Program-made: the position numbers and the translations under genes
Assembly: GCA_030830965.1 (NCBI GenBank)
Contig: JAURLX010000019.1
Span: 1-64,000 of the forward strand
DNA: 64,000 nt
DNA from: Verrucomicrobiota bacterium
GTDB taxonomy: Bacteria > Verrucomicrobiota > Verrucomicrobiia > Opitutales > UBA953
Direction of reading: 5' to 3'
Part shown: positions 16,807 through 25,214 of the stretch, piece after piece
How the letters are laid out: each line of letters opens with the position of its first letter
Numbering within the stretch: the stretch's first letter is position 1
The notes under the pieces: generated by a model
Seen by the model: the letters and a program-made list of their open reading frames with translations, nothing else
Database searches by the model: none
Told to the model about the DNA's origin: nothing

Positions 16807-18354
16807 TCAGGCCTGCCGGATCAGGTCGGCCGTGGCCGGGATGTCCGAGATGATCTGCTCGGGGTCCGGGCCGACGCCTACGTAGCGCAGGTTGGGCAGC
16901 GAGGACGGCGACCCGTCCCGGGAGGCCAGGCGGATGATTTCCCTGACCGTGAAAGCCACGTAGCGGCGGGCGGCGGCGGGGAGAGCGGCGAACGACCTGA
17001 CTTTCGAAATGTCCTCCGTCCAGCCGGGAAGCGTCGCGTAGACCGGACGCAGGCCGCGGCGCACCGCGTCGTTGCGCGGGACCCCGGAGGAGACCTTGCC
17101 GGAAGCGTCGGCGTAGCCCGTGCACAGCAGCAGGTCGCCGCCCTTCCAGGGGCCGTGCGGCGACAGCGCGTCGAGCTTGTTGATGACCAGGTCGTCGAAG
17201 CCGCCGTAGCGGAGTGCGTCGGCCTTCTCCACCAGGTCGGACCAGCCCACCATGCGCTGCCGGCCGGTGCTGGTGCCGAACTCGAGCTTCGCGAGCGCGT
17301 CGCGGAGCGGATGGCCCTCGGGCATCTGGGTCAGGAAGACGTGCGTCCCGACCTTGGTGTCGTAGGCCTTGCAGCAGCCCACCGTATGCACCGTCTGCAC
17401 CGGGATACCCGCCGACTGGAAGAATTCCGGCACGTAGGTGTGGGAGGCCGTGACGTTCGGGGCGAAGCCCGCGCGCTTGTCGAGCCAGTAGGCCTGGCCG
17501 AACTCGCCCAGCACCGAGCGGCCGGCGGCGAGGTCGCCGAGCACCCGTTCGCGGACGTCGCCCACGCACCCGGCGAGGCGGGAGCCCGCCTCCCACCAGC
17601 AGCGGAGCACGGCCTCATGGTCGAACGTGAAGGGCTCCTTGCCGGCGAAGCGCGTGAAATCGAATTCCGATGCCGGGAACACCCCGGCGTCGATCGCGGC
17701 CTGGTTGGCGCGCTGCTCCGCCTCGGTCAGGCGGACGAAGAGGGCGGACCATTTCTCCGGCGCCAGCCGGCAGACGTCCCGCACCGTGGCGGCGGCCCGG
17801 TCGAGGCGGGCGGACAGCCTTGCGGCGTACTCCGCACGGTCGGCGAGGAACTCGGCGAAATGCATCTGGAACTGCCCGACCTCGTCGGCGTAGGCGGGCG
17901 TGATGCCGCGTCCCGTGGAGCCGCGCGGTTCCTGCCCCAGCCGGACGACCCGGTAGTCCTCCCAGGCCAGGTCGAGGACGCGGTGCGCGATGTCGCTCAC
18001 CATGCAGCGCTCGTCGACGAGGAGACGCGAGAGCACGGGCAGCCCCGCCCGCTCCAGCGGCAGGGCCTCCCACAGGGCCTTGCGCGGGTCGGCGACCACC
18101 CCTGCGCCGAGCGCCAGGCAAGGCACGTCGCGCTCGGCGACGCCGCCCGGGAGGAGGTTGAGCTTGAGTCCGGCGACCGTGTGTCCCGAGTTCGCCCCGC
18201 CGTTGACCTTGATGACCGTGCCGACGGCGTCGCGCCGCCCGGTGGAGGCCTGGAGTTCGCGGACGATCTCGGGGATGAGGCGTCCCTTGCCTTCGTCGCC
18301 CATGCTGATGCCGACGTCGGCGATGAGACGGCTGCGGAAAGGGGTGAGTGCCAT
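16807..18354 (-). CDS. purA: Adenylosuccinate synthetase, divergent and enlarged
   Basis: Catalyses IMP + aspartate + GTP to adenylosuccinate, the first committed step to AMP. Recognisable PurA blocks in order: MGDEGKGR with the catalytic Asp of [16 protein letters not shown] with the catalytic His, [34 protein letters not shown], and [11 protein letters not shown] followed by [10 protein letters not shown]. The protein is 515 residues against about 430 for typical bacterial PurA. Part of the excess lies between the AY block and the IMP-binding region, where the usual EGAQG reads EFGQA. It could be a paralogue with altered specificity. Confidence 0.83.
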   Translation of the reverse strand: MALTPFRSRLIADVGISMGDEGKGRLIPEIVRELQASTGRRDAVGTVIKVNGGANSGHTVAGLKLNLLPGGVAERDVPCLALGAGVVADPRKALWEALPLERAGLPVLSRLLVDERCMVSDIAHRVLDLAWEDYRVVRLGQEPRGSTGRGITPAYADEVGQFQMHFAEFLADRAEYAARLSARLDRAAATVRDVCRLAPEKWSALFVRLTEAEQRANQAAIDAGVFPASEFDFTRFAGKEPFTFDHEAVLRCWWEAGSRLAGCVGDVRERVLGDLAAGRSVLGEFGQAYWLDKRAGFAPNVTASHTYVPEFFQSAGIPVQTVHTVGCCKAYDTKVGTHVFLTQMPEGHPLRDALAKLEFGTSTGRQRMVGWSDLVEKADALRYGGFDDLVINKLDALSPHGPWKGGDLLLCTGYADASGKVSSGVPRNDAVRRGLRPVYATLPGWTEDISKVRSFAALPAAARRYVAFTVREIIRLASRDGSPSSLPNLRYVGVGPDPEQIISDIPATADLIRQA

Positions 18355-18411
18355 GGGCAGGGGAGGGCGTCGGCGTGTCGCGCCGTTCGCGGGCCGGGTC
18401 AGGTCCTGGGT

Positions 18412-19809
18412 TTAGGCGCCCTTCTGGCGCTCGTAGAAGTCGTTGATCTTCTTGGCCACGTCGCGGAAGCCCGAATCGGCCATGTAGATGACCTTGTACT
18501 CGTCGACGGACTCCTTCGCCTTGCCCATCTTCTCGTAGGCGAGGCCAAGCTCGTAGATGACCTCCTTCTTCAGGTCGTTCATGACCTGGATCTCCCCCTT
18601 GGCCGAGGTGAGCTGCTCGACCGCGAGGTCGAACTTGCCCGAGACCACGAAGGCCCGGCCGATGGCGAGGAGCGACGGCTGGCGGAACTTCGGATTGCGC
18701 TGCGCGTACTGCAGCTGCTGGACCGCGTCGTCGGTTCGTCCGGCGGCGAGAAGCAGGACGCCGTATTCGTAGCGGAAGGAGTAGTCGTTGGGATAGCGGT
18801 CGACGAGGCTGGCAGCGGTGCGGATGCGGTAGTCGGCGAGCTCGGCTTCGTTGGCCGCGAGCTCGGCCTGGGCGGCGGCGTCGGCCGGGGCGGCGGCGAC
18901 ACGTTCGCGGATCTGCCGGGAACGGGCCTCGTAGCGCTGCACGACGAGGTCGGTCTCCTGCCGTTCGAGCGAGGTGTCGGCCTTGCCCAGGGTCGTCATG
19001 CGGCCGCGCTGGAGCCAGGCGATCGCGTTGTCGAGGTCGCCGATGGCGATGAACTGCCGGACGATGTCGCGGTAGAGGTCGATGCTGTCGGGCTGCTCCT
19101 GCAGCTTCTGCGCGAGGAGGGCGATCTGCTCGGCGGCGGTCGAAGCGTCGGTCACCTTGCGGGCGGCCTGCTCGAGCCGGAGCGCCTCCTCCTTGTCCTT
19201 AAGCTTGGACTGGAAGTCGCCCTTGTCCTCCCAGTTGCCCTTCTTCATGGTCTTGCTGACCGAGGCGCGTCGGACGGCTTCCTGGAGGTCCCCGTTGCCC
19301 GGGAAGAGCTTGAGGCCCGCGTCGGCGGCATGAAGGGCGTTGTCGTAGTCGCCGCCGGCGATCCAGGTGTTGGCGAGGTCGACGTAGTGCTGGACCTCCT
19401 TGGGCTCGTTGGCGGCCAGCTCCTCGTAGGCGAAGGCGGCGAGGGCGTGGAACTCCAGCTTGGCGGCGGCGAGGGCGATGGTCCGGTTGGCGTTCGCATC
19501 GGTCGGCTTCTTGGCCAGGGCGGCCTCCGCCTGGTTGATCGCCCCGACAGGGTCTGCTTCGATGGCCTTCGCTATCTTTCCGGAGGTCAAGGCGCCCACC
19601 ACGCCGTCGAAGAGCCCCTTGCGGGTGCCATGCACCGCCTTCTGGGCCTGACGGAGGGACCGGCGCACCTCGACGCATCCGGGATTCCGGGCCAGGATTC
19701 CGGTCAGGATTTCGACCGCATACTGGGGATTGGACCGGATCTGCTGGTCGGCCATGGCCACCTGCTTCTGAAGTCGGGGGTCGAGCTCGTTAAGGGCTAC
19801 TTTTTTCAT
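18412..19809 (-). CDS. Tetratricopeptide-repeat protein
   Basis: I chose the ATG at 19809 (465 residues, MKKVALNELDPRLQKQ); a TTG two codons upstream is possible. No signal peptide or membrane segment, so it is probably cytoplasmic. Several TPR-like helix pairs are visible: around residues 20-50, 85-150 (AINQAEAALAKKP, then AANEPKEVQHYVDLANTW) and 290-450. A charged coiled-coil-like segment sits between them (about 185-290). It is a likely scaffold for protein assembly with unknown partners. It lies on the same strand between the SET-domain gene and purA. Confidence 0.75.
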   Translation of the reverse strand: MKKVALNELDPRLQKQVAMADQQIRSNPQYAVEILTGILARNPGCVEVRRSLRQAQKAVHGTRKGLFDGVVGALTSGKIAKAIEADPVGAINQAEAALAKKPTDANANRTIALAAAKLEFHALAAFAYEELAANEPKEVQHYVDLANTWIAGGDYDNALHAADAGLKLFPGNGDLQEAVRRASVSKTMKKGNWEDKGDFQSKLKDKEEALRLEQAARKVTDASTAAEQIALLAQKLQEQPDSIDLYRDIVRQFIAIGDLDNAIAWLQRGRMTTLGKADTSLERQETDLVVQRYEARSRQIRERVAAAPADAAAQAELAANEAELADYRIRTAASLVDRYPNDYSFRYEYGVLLLAAGRTDDAVQQLQYAQRNPKFRQPSLLAIGRAFVVSGKFDLAVEQLTSAKGEIQVMNDLKKEVIYELGLAYEKMGKAKESVDEYKVIYMADSGFRDVAKKINDFYERQKGA

Positions 19810-19861
19810 GAACAAAGGGTCGGGAAGGACCGGAAGAAAGTGAGCGTCCCCGGCAGGGGGG

Positions 19862-20320
19862 TCAATCCCTCCTTGACCCTTGAGGCCGGAGGTGCCGGCG
19901 CAAAGCCGCCCTGAGGGGGGCGGCCACGATCCGCCCCACGCAGTCCGGACTGCCGCAGTGGCAGGGATGGGCCATGGCCTCGGCTAGGTTGAACCCGTAG
20001 TCGAAGGTGATCTCCTCGCCGGCTTCGACCCTTCTCGCCGCGGTCAGCCAGGCTTCGCGGGTCTCGTCGTGCCAGACGAGGACGGCGTTGGGGCGGCAGG
20101 AGTGGTTGGCCCAGCGCGCGGGATTGTCACCCCCGGAACCGTCGAGCCAAAGGCCGGGCCTGATCTCGAGGTCGAAGACGGGCGCTCCCCGCGCGCGCGA
20201 GGGAGCGTAGACCGGCCGGCCGAGATAAGGCGCGATCCTCTGGCCGGCCTCGAACGTCAGCGTCGCGAACAGCCCGAAGCCCGAGACAGGGGAGGGGCGG
20301 CTCTCGTAACCGCCGTTCAT
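19862..20320 (-). CDS. SET-domain protein-lysine methyltransferase-like protein with post-SET cysteines
   Basis: I chose the ATG at 20320, which overlaps the stop of gpsA as TGATG, giving 152 residues. SET motifs are complete: GFGLFAT near 14-20, NHSC near 72-75, and EEITFDYG near 102-109. A post-SET C-x-C-x4-C cluster (CHCGSPDC, Cys120, 122, 127) would bind zinc with the NHSC cysteine. SET enzymes transfer methyl groups from S-adenosylmethionine to lysine. The bacterial substrate is unknown. It is the last gene of the panB-gpsA-SET run. Confidence 0.85.
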   Translation of the reverse strand: MNGGYESRPSPVSGFGLFATLTFEAGQRIAPYLGRPVYAPSRARGAPVFDLEIRPGLWLDGSGGDNPARWANHSCRPNAVLVWHDETREAWLTAARRVEAGEEITFDYGFNLAEAMAHPCHCGSPDCVGRIVAAPLRAALRRHLRPQGSRRD

Positions 20321-21321
20321 CACGACTCCGGCCGAAGGTCGCGTGTCATCAGGGCCGTCACTCCGGCGCGAGGGTCCAGCCCGTCGTACATGATGGCGTG
20401 CAGGCAGAAGAGGATCGGCGCCTCGATGCCGCGGGACTTGGCGAGGCGCGTGAGCGTCTCGGTGGCGCGGTGGCCCTCGACCGCCTCCTTGCGGGAGACG
20501 AGTCCTGCCAGCGTCTGCTTCGCATCCCTGGCGAGTTCCTCGCCCAGCGCGCGGTTGCGGCTCCAGGGGCCATGGGCTGTGGCCATGAGGTCCCCGACCC
20601 CGCCGAGTCCGAGGAAGGTCTCCGTCCGGCCGCCCACGGCCTGTCCGAGGCGGATCATCTCTTGCAGCCCGCGCGTGAGGAGCGCGGCCTTGGCGTTCGA
20701 ACCCAGGCCGAGTCCGTCGCACAGGCCGGCGCCGACGGCGTAGACGTTCTTGATCGTGCCGCCGATCTCGACCCCGGCGACGTCGGGGGAGGTGTAGACC
20801 CTCATCGAGGGGCCGCTGACGGCAGCCTGGACTGCGCGGAGCAGGGAGTCTTCGGCCTGTGCGGCCAGTACCAGGGCCGTGGGCAGGCCTCGTGCGACTT
20901 CGTCCGCGTTGCTGGGGCCGCTGAGGGTGCCCACCGGCACGTCGCCGAAAGCCTCCGCGATCAGCTCGCTGGGCCGTCTGAGCGAGGCCTGGTCCAGCCC
21001 CTTGATGAGAGAAATGGCCATGCGCGGCCGGGCGGACCGGGCGGCCGGACCGATGGATGCGAGCAGCTCGGGCAGGCCCTTCGAGGGGCAGGCCAGAAAG
21101 ACCAGGTCGGCGTCCATCAGGGCGGGCGCGGCCTCCATCCCGATCTGCATGCTCTCGTCGAGCCGCCGGCCCGGGAGATAGTCCTTGTTCTCCCGCTGGT
21201 CCGAGATCGCCAACGCGTGCTCGAGTCTCCGGGGGACGAGCGTGACCGTGTGTCTCTGACGGCAGAGATGGATGGCCATGGCCGTACCCCACGCTCCGGC
21301 TCCGAAAATGACGCAGTTCAT
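20320..21321 (-). CDS. gpsA: NAD(P)-dependent glycerol-3-phosphate dehydrogenase
   Basis: Reduces dihydroxyacetone phosphate to sn-glycerol-3-phosphate for phospholipid synthesis. I chose the ATG at 21321 (333 residues). It puts the Rossmann motif FGAGAWGTAMA at residues 5-15, and its first bases overlap the stop of panB as ATGA. SLIKGLD, LSGPSNADEVARGLPTA and GGTIKNVYAVGAGLCDGL are the GpsA substrate and catalytic blocks (Lys of the IKN motif). GGVGDLMATA near residue 245 is also typical. Cytoplasmic. Confidence 0.94.
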   Translation of the reverse strand: MNCVIFGAGAWGTAMAIHLCRQRHTVTLVPRRLEHALAISDQRENKDYLPGRRLDESMQIGMEAAPALMDADLVFLACPSKGLPELLASIGPAARSARPRMAISLIKGLDQASLRRPSELIAEAFGDVPVGTLSGPSNADEVARGLPTALVLAAQAEDSLLRAVQAAVSGPSMRVYTSPDVAGVEIGGTIKNVYAVGAGLCDGLGLGSNAKAALLTRGLQEMIRLGQAVGGRTETFLGLGGVGDLMATAHGPWSRNRALGEELARDAKQTLAGLVSRKEAVEGHRATETLTRLAKSRGIEAPILFCLHAIMYDGLDPRAGVTALMTRDLRPES

Positions 21322-22085
21322 CGGGAAGAGGGGCGGCGGACCTTGGCGGCCCAGCGACGCACGGCGGCCACGGCCTCGCGGTGCAGCCGGGCTTCCGGCC
21401 GGGCGAAGGGCGGAGGCTCGGGGGTGAGGCCGAGCAGGTCGTGGATGACGAGCACCTGCCCGTCGCAGCCCCTGCCGGATCCGATGCCGACGGTAGGGGC
21501 CTTCACCGCCGCGGTGACGCTGGGCATGAAGGACGGTTCGACACACTCCACGACCATCGAAAACACGCCGGCGTCGTCGATCGCCCGGGCGTCCGCGATC
21601 AGCTGGGAACGCTCCCCGGGGGTGAGTCCTTGCCGACGCAGGCCCCTGGCCCGGGAGCGTTGAGGCATCAGGCCGACATGCCCCATGATGGGCACGCCGG
21701 CGTCGACCAGCCGGCGGATGACCGGAGCCAGGGAGGTCCCGCCCTCGATTTTGACCGCCTGGGCGCCGCCGTCCTGGAGGAGCCTGCGGCAGGCGTTCAA
21801 GACCTTGGAGAAGCTGTCATGGCCGACTCCAAAGGGCAGGTCGGCCACCACCAGCCGGTCGCGGACCGTCCTGGAGACCGCCGCCGTGTGGTGGATCATC
21901 ATGTCCAGGGTGACTCCGACGGTGTCAGGCAGCCCGAGGACGACCGTGCCCAGGGAGTCCCCCACCAGGAGGAGGTCAGCCCCGCCCTCGGCGGCCATCC
22001 GGGCCGTGGCGGCGTCGTAGGCCGTGAGGCAAACGAGAGGCCGCACCCCTTTGAGGGCGCGGACGGACCGGGCAGTGGTCTTCAC
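21318..22085 (-). CDS. panB: 3-methyl-2-oxobutanoate hydroxymethyltransferase
   Basis: Makes ketopantoate, the first committed step of pantothenate and CoA synthesis, from 2-oxoisovalerate and methylene-tetrahydrofolate. The 255-residue length is normal. LTAYDAATARMA, LLVGDSLG, DLPFG, VKIEGG, VPIMGHVGLMPQ and GIGSGRGCDGQVLVIHDLLG are all PanB signature blocks including metal-binding Asp/Glu residues. The stop overlaps the gpsA start. No panC or panD is nearby. Confidence 0.95.
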   Translation of the reverse strand: MKTTARSVRALKGVRPLVCLTAYDAATARMAAEGGADLLLVGDSLGTVVLGLPDTVGVTLDMMIHHTAAVSRTVRDRLVVADLPFGVGHDSFSKVLNACRRLLQDGGAQAVKIEGGTSLAPVIRRLVDAGVPIMGHVGLMPQRSRARGLRRQGLTPGERSQLIADARAIDDAGVFSMVVECVEPSFMPSVTAAVKAPTVGIGSGRGCDGQVLVIHDLLGLTPEPPPFARPEARLHREAVAAVRRWAAKVRRPSSR

Positions 22086-22149
22086 GTCGATGGAACTACC
22101 CGCGCATCCTTCGCTTGTAAAGCGTCTGCGAGAGGGTCATAAAAAAACG

Positions 22150-22416
22150 ATGGTCCGATTGCTCGACACCCGCCGATGGAGGCGCCGCGATTACCGCGAG
22201 GGTGCTTACGTTCATCGGGACCTGTCGGAGCAGACCCGTCTTCCTTGGAATGTCAGGCTGCGCCTGACGGTGTTCTCCGACAATGGTGTCAACCATGCCG
22301 ACGCGGATGACGCCGGAGCTTCGGTGCGCCGCCGCCGCCTCCTCGCGGCCCTGCTGGCCCTGGCGGTCGGGTGGTTCCTTGCCCGGAGCGTGACCGTCTG
22401 GGGCTTCTTCGACTGA
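22150..22416 (+). CDS. Small Arg-rich protein with C-terminal membrane segment
   Basis: I chose the ATG at 22150 (88 residues), preceded by an agaggg element; an in-frame ATG at 22090 is the alternative. The N-terminal 60 residues are Arg-rich and hydrophilic. The C-terminus has one hydrophobic helix (LLAALLALAVGWFLA) and ends after a few more residues, so it is likely a tail-anchored inner-membrane protein. No family recognised. It converges on lpxI. Confidence 0.5.
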   Translation: MVRLLDTRRWRRRDYREGAYVHRDLSEQTRLPWNVRLRLTVFSDNGVNHADADDAGASVRRRRLLAALLALAVGWFLARSVTVWGFFD

Positions 22417-22423
22417 GCCTGGT

Positions 22424-23281
22424 TCAGTCCGCGGCCGGGAAGCCGTGCAGTTCGATGCCGAGTTCCTTCGCGCGGGCGATCACCGCGGGACGGTCGAGCA
22501 TGAGGACGCCGTCCGTCTCGAGCGTGGCTCGCATCACCTTGCCCTCGGCCATGCTTTCCAGTGTCTTCAGTCCGAAGCAGGGGACGTCGAAGCGCCAGTC
22601 CTGCCCGTGCTTCGAAGTCTTGACGAGCAGCATCTCCTTGCCGCCGGTGGCCGAGCAACGACGCAGCATGTTGTCGGTGCCCTCGAAGGCTTCGACCGCG
22701 ATGACGGTGCCTCTGGCCGTGACGACCGATTGGCCGACGTCGAGCCGGGCCATCTCCCGTGCCATGCGGACGCCGAATTCGACTTCGTCGGCGTCGGCCC
22801 CGAAGCTGCGTCCCGTCATGCAGCCGGCTGAAGCCAGGTGGTCGTCGAGGAATACGCGGGCGTCGAGCATGCGCACGCCGACGGATTCAATCTCGGCGGA
22901 CACCGCGCCGAAGATCGTCTCGGCGTTGCGCCGCTTGAGCCGGGCCATCAGCGCGATCAGTTTCAGGTCGGGTATCATGCCCGAGAACAGCTTACGCGGC
23001 GTAATCTGGCCGGCCATCACCGCGCCTGCGGCACCGAGGTCGGTCAGCGCCTCTAGCAGCGCGCCCAGCTTGCCGACGGCCACGGATCGGCTGCGGGAGG
23101 GAGGGAAGGAGCCGAGCAGGGCTGGATCGGTCTCGTCCTCGAAGGCCACGAGCACGATGTCGGCACCCCTGGCCCGGGCGGATTCCGCGAGCAGCGCGGG
23201 GTAACGTCCCTTGCCGGCGATGATGGCCACGGTCCGACCGGGACCGAAGTCGTCGGGGAGGAAGCGTGAGGCCGGCGCCAT
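22424..23281 (-). CDS. lpxI: UDP-2,3-diacylglucosamine pyrophosphatase LpxI
   Basis: Hydrolyses UDP-2,3-diacylglucosamine to lipid X and UMP in lipid A synthesis; LpxI replaces LpxH in many bacteria. The 285-residue protein shows the LpxI (formerly DUF1009) pattern. IIAGKGRYPALLAESAR is at the N-terminus and VMAGQITPRKLF follows. The C-terminal domain carries VVTARGTVIAVEAFEGTD and DVPCFGLKTLE. Its presence indicates a Gram-negative outer membrane with lipid A. It is divergent from nadD; no other lpx gene is in the window. Confidence 0.93.
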   Translation of the reverse strand: MAPASRFLPDDFGPGRTVAIIAGKGRYPALLAESARARGADIVLVAFEDETDPALLGSFPPSRSRSVAVGKLGALLEALTDLGAAGAVMAGQITPRKLFSGMIPDLKLIALMARLKRRNAETIFGAVSAEIESVGVRMLDARVFLDDHLASAGCMTGRSFGADADEVEFGVRMAREMARLDVGQSVVTARGTVIAVEAFEGTDNMLRRCSATGGKEMLLVKTSKHGQDWRFDVPCFGLKTLESMAEGKVMRATLETDGVLMLDRPAVIARAKELGIELHGFPAAD

Positions 23282-23363
23282 GGCTCATACTCAGCCCGGT
23301 CCCCATCCGGGGACAAGCCTGCTTTGGGTTGCCACGGCGGCCGACTGGACAAGATGAAGCCTG

Positions 23364-23954
23364 ATGTCCGGGACGATCGGCATTCTCGGCGGAACCTTCG
23401 ACCCGCCGCACCTCGGTCATCTCGCCGTGGCGGACGCCGCGCGCCACGCGCTCGGCCTCGACGTCGTGCTCGTCGTCCCCGCCGGACGGGCGCCGCTGCG
23501 CGACGCGCCTCCGCTGGCTTCGGACAGCGAACGTGTCGCGCTGACCTCGCTCGCCTTCGCGGATCGCCCTTGGGCGCGCGTCGATGCGCGGGAGGTGCGT
23601 CGCGGCGGCACCAGCTGGTCCGTCGACACCGCGCGCGAGGTCGCCGCGGAGAATCCTGGCGCACGCCTGATCTGGATCCTTGGCTCCGACCAGCTCCTCA
23701 AGCTCGACCGTTGGAGGGACGTCGCCGAGCTCTGTCGGCTGGTGGAGTTCGCCGTCCTTGCGCGCGACGGCCTCGGCGTCGAGCCGCCGGCGGGCCTGCG
23801 GGGGCTGGCGAGGGTCATCCCGCTGCGGGCTCCCGAGGCGCCGTGGTCGTCGACCGCCATCCGTTCCGGACTGAAGGCCGGGGGGGCGCCCGGAAACGGC
23901 TTGCCCCCGGCCGTGGCGGCACTCATCGAGGAGCGCGGTCTCTACCGCGCCTGA
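23364..23954 (+). CDS. nadD: Nicotinate-nucleotide adenylyltransferase
   Basis: Adenylates nicotinate mononucleotide in NAD synthesis. At 196 residues it has the normal size. GILGGTFDPPHLGHLA contains the nucleotidyltransferase HxGH motif, LGSDQLLKLDRW is the typical mid-block, and SSTAIRSGL is the C-terminal ISSTxIR motif. rsfS follows after 2 bases, a common bacterial gene pair. Confidence 0.95.
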   Translation: MSGTIGILGGTFDPPHLGHLAVADAARHALGLDVVLVVPAGRAPLRDAPPLASDSERVALTSLAFADRPWARVDAREVRRGGTSWSVDTAREVAAENPGARLIWILGSDQLLKLDRWRDVAELCRLVEFAVLARDGLGVEPPAGLRGLARVIPLRAPEAPWSSTAIRSGLKAGGAPGNGLPPAVAALIEERGLYRA

Positions 23955-23956
23955 AG

Positions 23957-24478
23957 ATGCCGCCTGCCAAGAAAAAACCCTCCGCCCGCAAGCCCGCGGC
24001 TCGGAAGCCCGTCAAGAAGAAGCCCGCCCGCCCGTCCGTCGTCCGGACGGCCCGCAAGCCCGCCGTTCCCCGGGCCCGCGGACGTTCCTCCGCCGTCACA
24101 CGGCGTGACGAAGGCAGGATTCCCGCTCCTCCGCCCTATGTGGTGGCGGCCGTGCGCGCCCTGGACGACAAGAAGGGGGAGGCCATCCGCGTGCTTCGTC
24201 TCGGCCAGCTCTCTTCCGTGGCTGATTGGCTGATCGTCTGCACCGGCACCTCCGAGCCCCATCTGAGGGCCCTGCGCATCGAACTGGAGCGGTCGCTTGA
24301 GGAGGCCGGTTCCCGCCCTCGCGGCGTGGAGTCGCACAAGGACAGCGGTTGGACCGTCGTCGACGCCTTCGACGCGGTCATCCACATCTTCCGCGAGGAC
24401 GTCCGTCGCGACTACGCGCTCGAATCCCTTTGGAAGGACGGGTTGGACGTCCCGGTGGCCGCGATTCTGAAGACCTGA
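23957..24478 (+). CDS. rsfS: Ribosomal silencing factor RsfS with basic N-terminal extension
   Basis: RsfS binds ribosomal protein uL14 and blocks subunit joining when nutrients are limiting. I chose the ATG at 23957, 2 bases after the nadD stop, giving 173 residues. The conserved domain (about 60-173) shows LDDKKGEAIRVLRLG, DWLIVCTGTSEPHLRAL, GWTVVDAFDAVIHIF and YALESLWKDG. The first 55 residues are an extension rich in Lys, Arg, Pro and Ala, absent from typical RsfS of about 110-120 residues and resembling histone-H1-like tails. An internal start is possible, but no candidate is obvious. Confidence 0.92.
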   Translation: MPPAKKKPSARKPAARKPVKKKPARPSVVRTARKPAVPRARGRSSAVTRRDEGRIPAPPPYVVAAVRALDDKKGEAIRVLRLGQLSSVADWLIVCTGTSEPHLRALRIELERSLEEAGSRPRGVESHKDSGWTVVDAFDAVIHIFREDVRRDYALESLWKDGLDVPVAAILKT

Positions 24479-24487
24479 ATCACCGGC

Positions 24488-24564
24488 TGGTGGTAGCGGG
24501 CGGGATCGAACCGCCGACCTAGGGCTTATGAGTCCCTCGCTCTAACCAACTGAGCTACGCTACC
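24488..24564 (-). tRNA. tRNA with CAT anticodon, probably elongator tRNA-Met
   Basis: The minus strand folds as a cloverleaf. The 7-bp acceptor stem is GGTAGCG with CGCTACC. The D arm is GCTCAGTTGGTTAGAGC, the anticodon loop CTCATAA, and the T arm GGCGG-TTCGATC-CCGCC. The discriminator is A with an encoded CCA. The base pair closing the anticodon loop (31:39) is an A/G mismatch. tRNA-Ile2 with a lysidine-modified CAT anticodon is an alternative that cannot be excluded by eye. The D-loop is not initiator-like, and the first acceptor pair is a normal G-C. It converges on rsfS. Confidence 0.93.
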
Positions 24565-24620
24565 GATCGCCGGAGGCGGAGTCCACCTTCGGCCCGCCCG
24601 TCCGTCAAGCCATTAGAGGC

Positions 24621-25211
24621 TCAGACGCCGCCCTTGAGGAACCAGAACATCACCAGCCAGAAGGCGAGCCCGAGGCCAGCCAGCATCACGGAGAGGCGGG
24701 CCTGGGCTTGGCGCAGATCGCCCAGGCCCTCCTGGTCCAGCAGCTGGCCGACGCGACGCACCATCGCGACGGGGATCAGGCAGCCTGCGATGGCGCAGAA
24801 CGAGAGCAGCACGTAGCGGGAGATCGGCTGCATGCCGGGCACGGCCTGCACCAGCATCCAGACCAGAAGGCCGAAGGCCGGCGGGAGAAGGAAAGTGGAG
24901 CCGCACCAGAGGTAGCCCTCGCGCACGGCGCGCTCGATGGAATCGTCGGTGCGTACGCGCGCCTCCTCGGCGCGATCCTCGGGCTCCGGCGAAGCCGGGC
25001 GTGCATGGGCGCGCTGCTCGGCGCGTCCGTCGTCGAGAGTCGCGCGCCGGGGCTTCATGAACTCCCGCACGGTGATCCAGCGTCCGTCCGATTCGACCGC
25101 ATGGACCAGGCTGATCTCTCCCGCGCGGAGCATGTCCTGGATGCGGGAGGGTTCGAAGGGGCCGGTGACGGTTCCCTTCCAGCGGATGCGATGCGCGCCT
25201 GCGGAGCCCAT
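24621..25211 (-). CDS. GYF-like domain protein with three membrane helices
   Basis: A 196-residue protein. Residues about 8-52 resemble a GYF_2 domain: an RIRWKGTVTGPFEPSRIQDMLRAGEIS block and later DGRWITVREF. A charged linker of about 50 residues follows. Three hydrophobic helices come next, near 103-122, 130-150 and 172-192. The GYF-like part would be cytoplasmic and could bind proline-rich sequence. The gene two positions upstream encodes a membrane protein with a ten-proline run, which is a candidate ligand by inference. It is the last gene of the four-gene cassette, 3 bases after the 972-residue gene. Confidence 0.65.
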   Translation of the reverse strand: MGSAGAHRIRWKGTVTGPFEPSRIQDMLRAGEISLVHAVESDGRWITVREFMKPRRATLDDGRAEQRAHARPASPEPEDRAEEARVRTDDSIERAVREGYLWCGSTFLLPPAFGLLVWMLVQAVPGMQPISRYVLLSFCAIAGCLIPVAMVRRVGQLLDQEGLGDLRQAQARLSVMLAGLGLAFWLVMFWFLKGGV

Positions 25212-25214
25212 GGT

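Noticed and set aside
16807-18354. PurZ-type aminoadenylosuccinate synthetase (Z-genome nucleotide)
   Set aside because: The catalytic Asp of GDEGKG is retained, no phage genes are nearby, and the protein is longer than PurA whereas I recall phage PurZ as shorter.
16801-19914. Very long open frame on the plus strand opposite purA and the TPR gene
   Set aside because: GC-rich coding sequence leaves long antisense frames open. This one has no family motifs, while the minus strand carries clear PurA blocks and TPR units.
24488-24564. Initiator tRNA-Met
   Set aside because: The first acceptor pair is a normal G-C rather than the initiator mismatch, and the GGG/CCC anticodon-stem signature is not in the initiator position.
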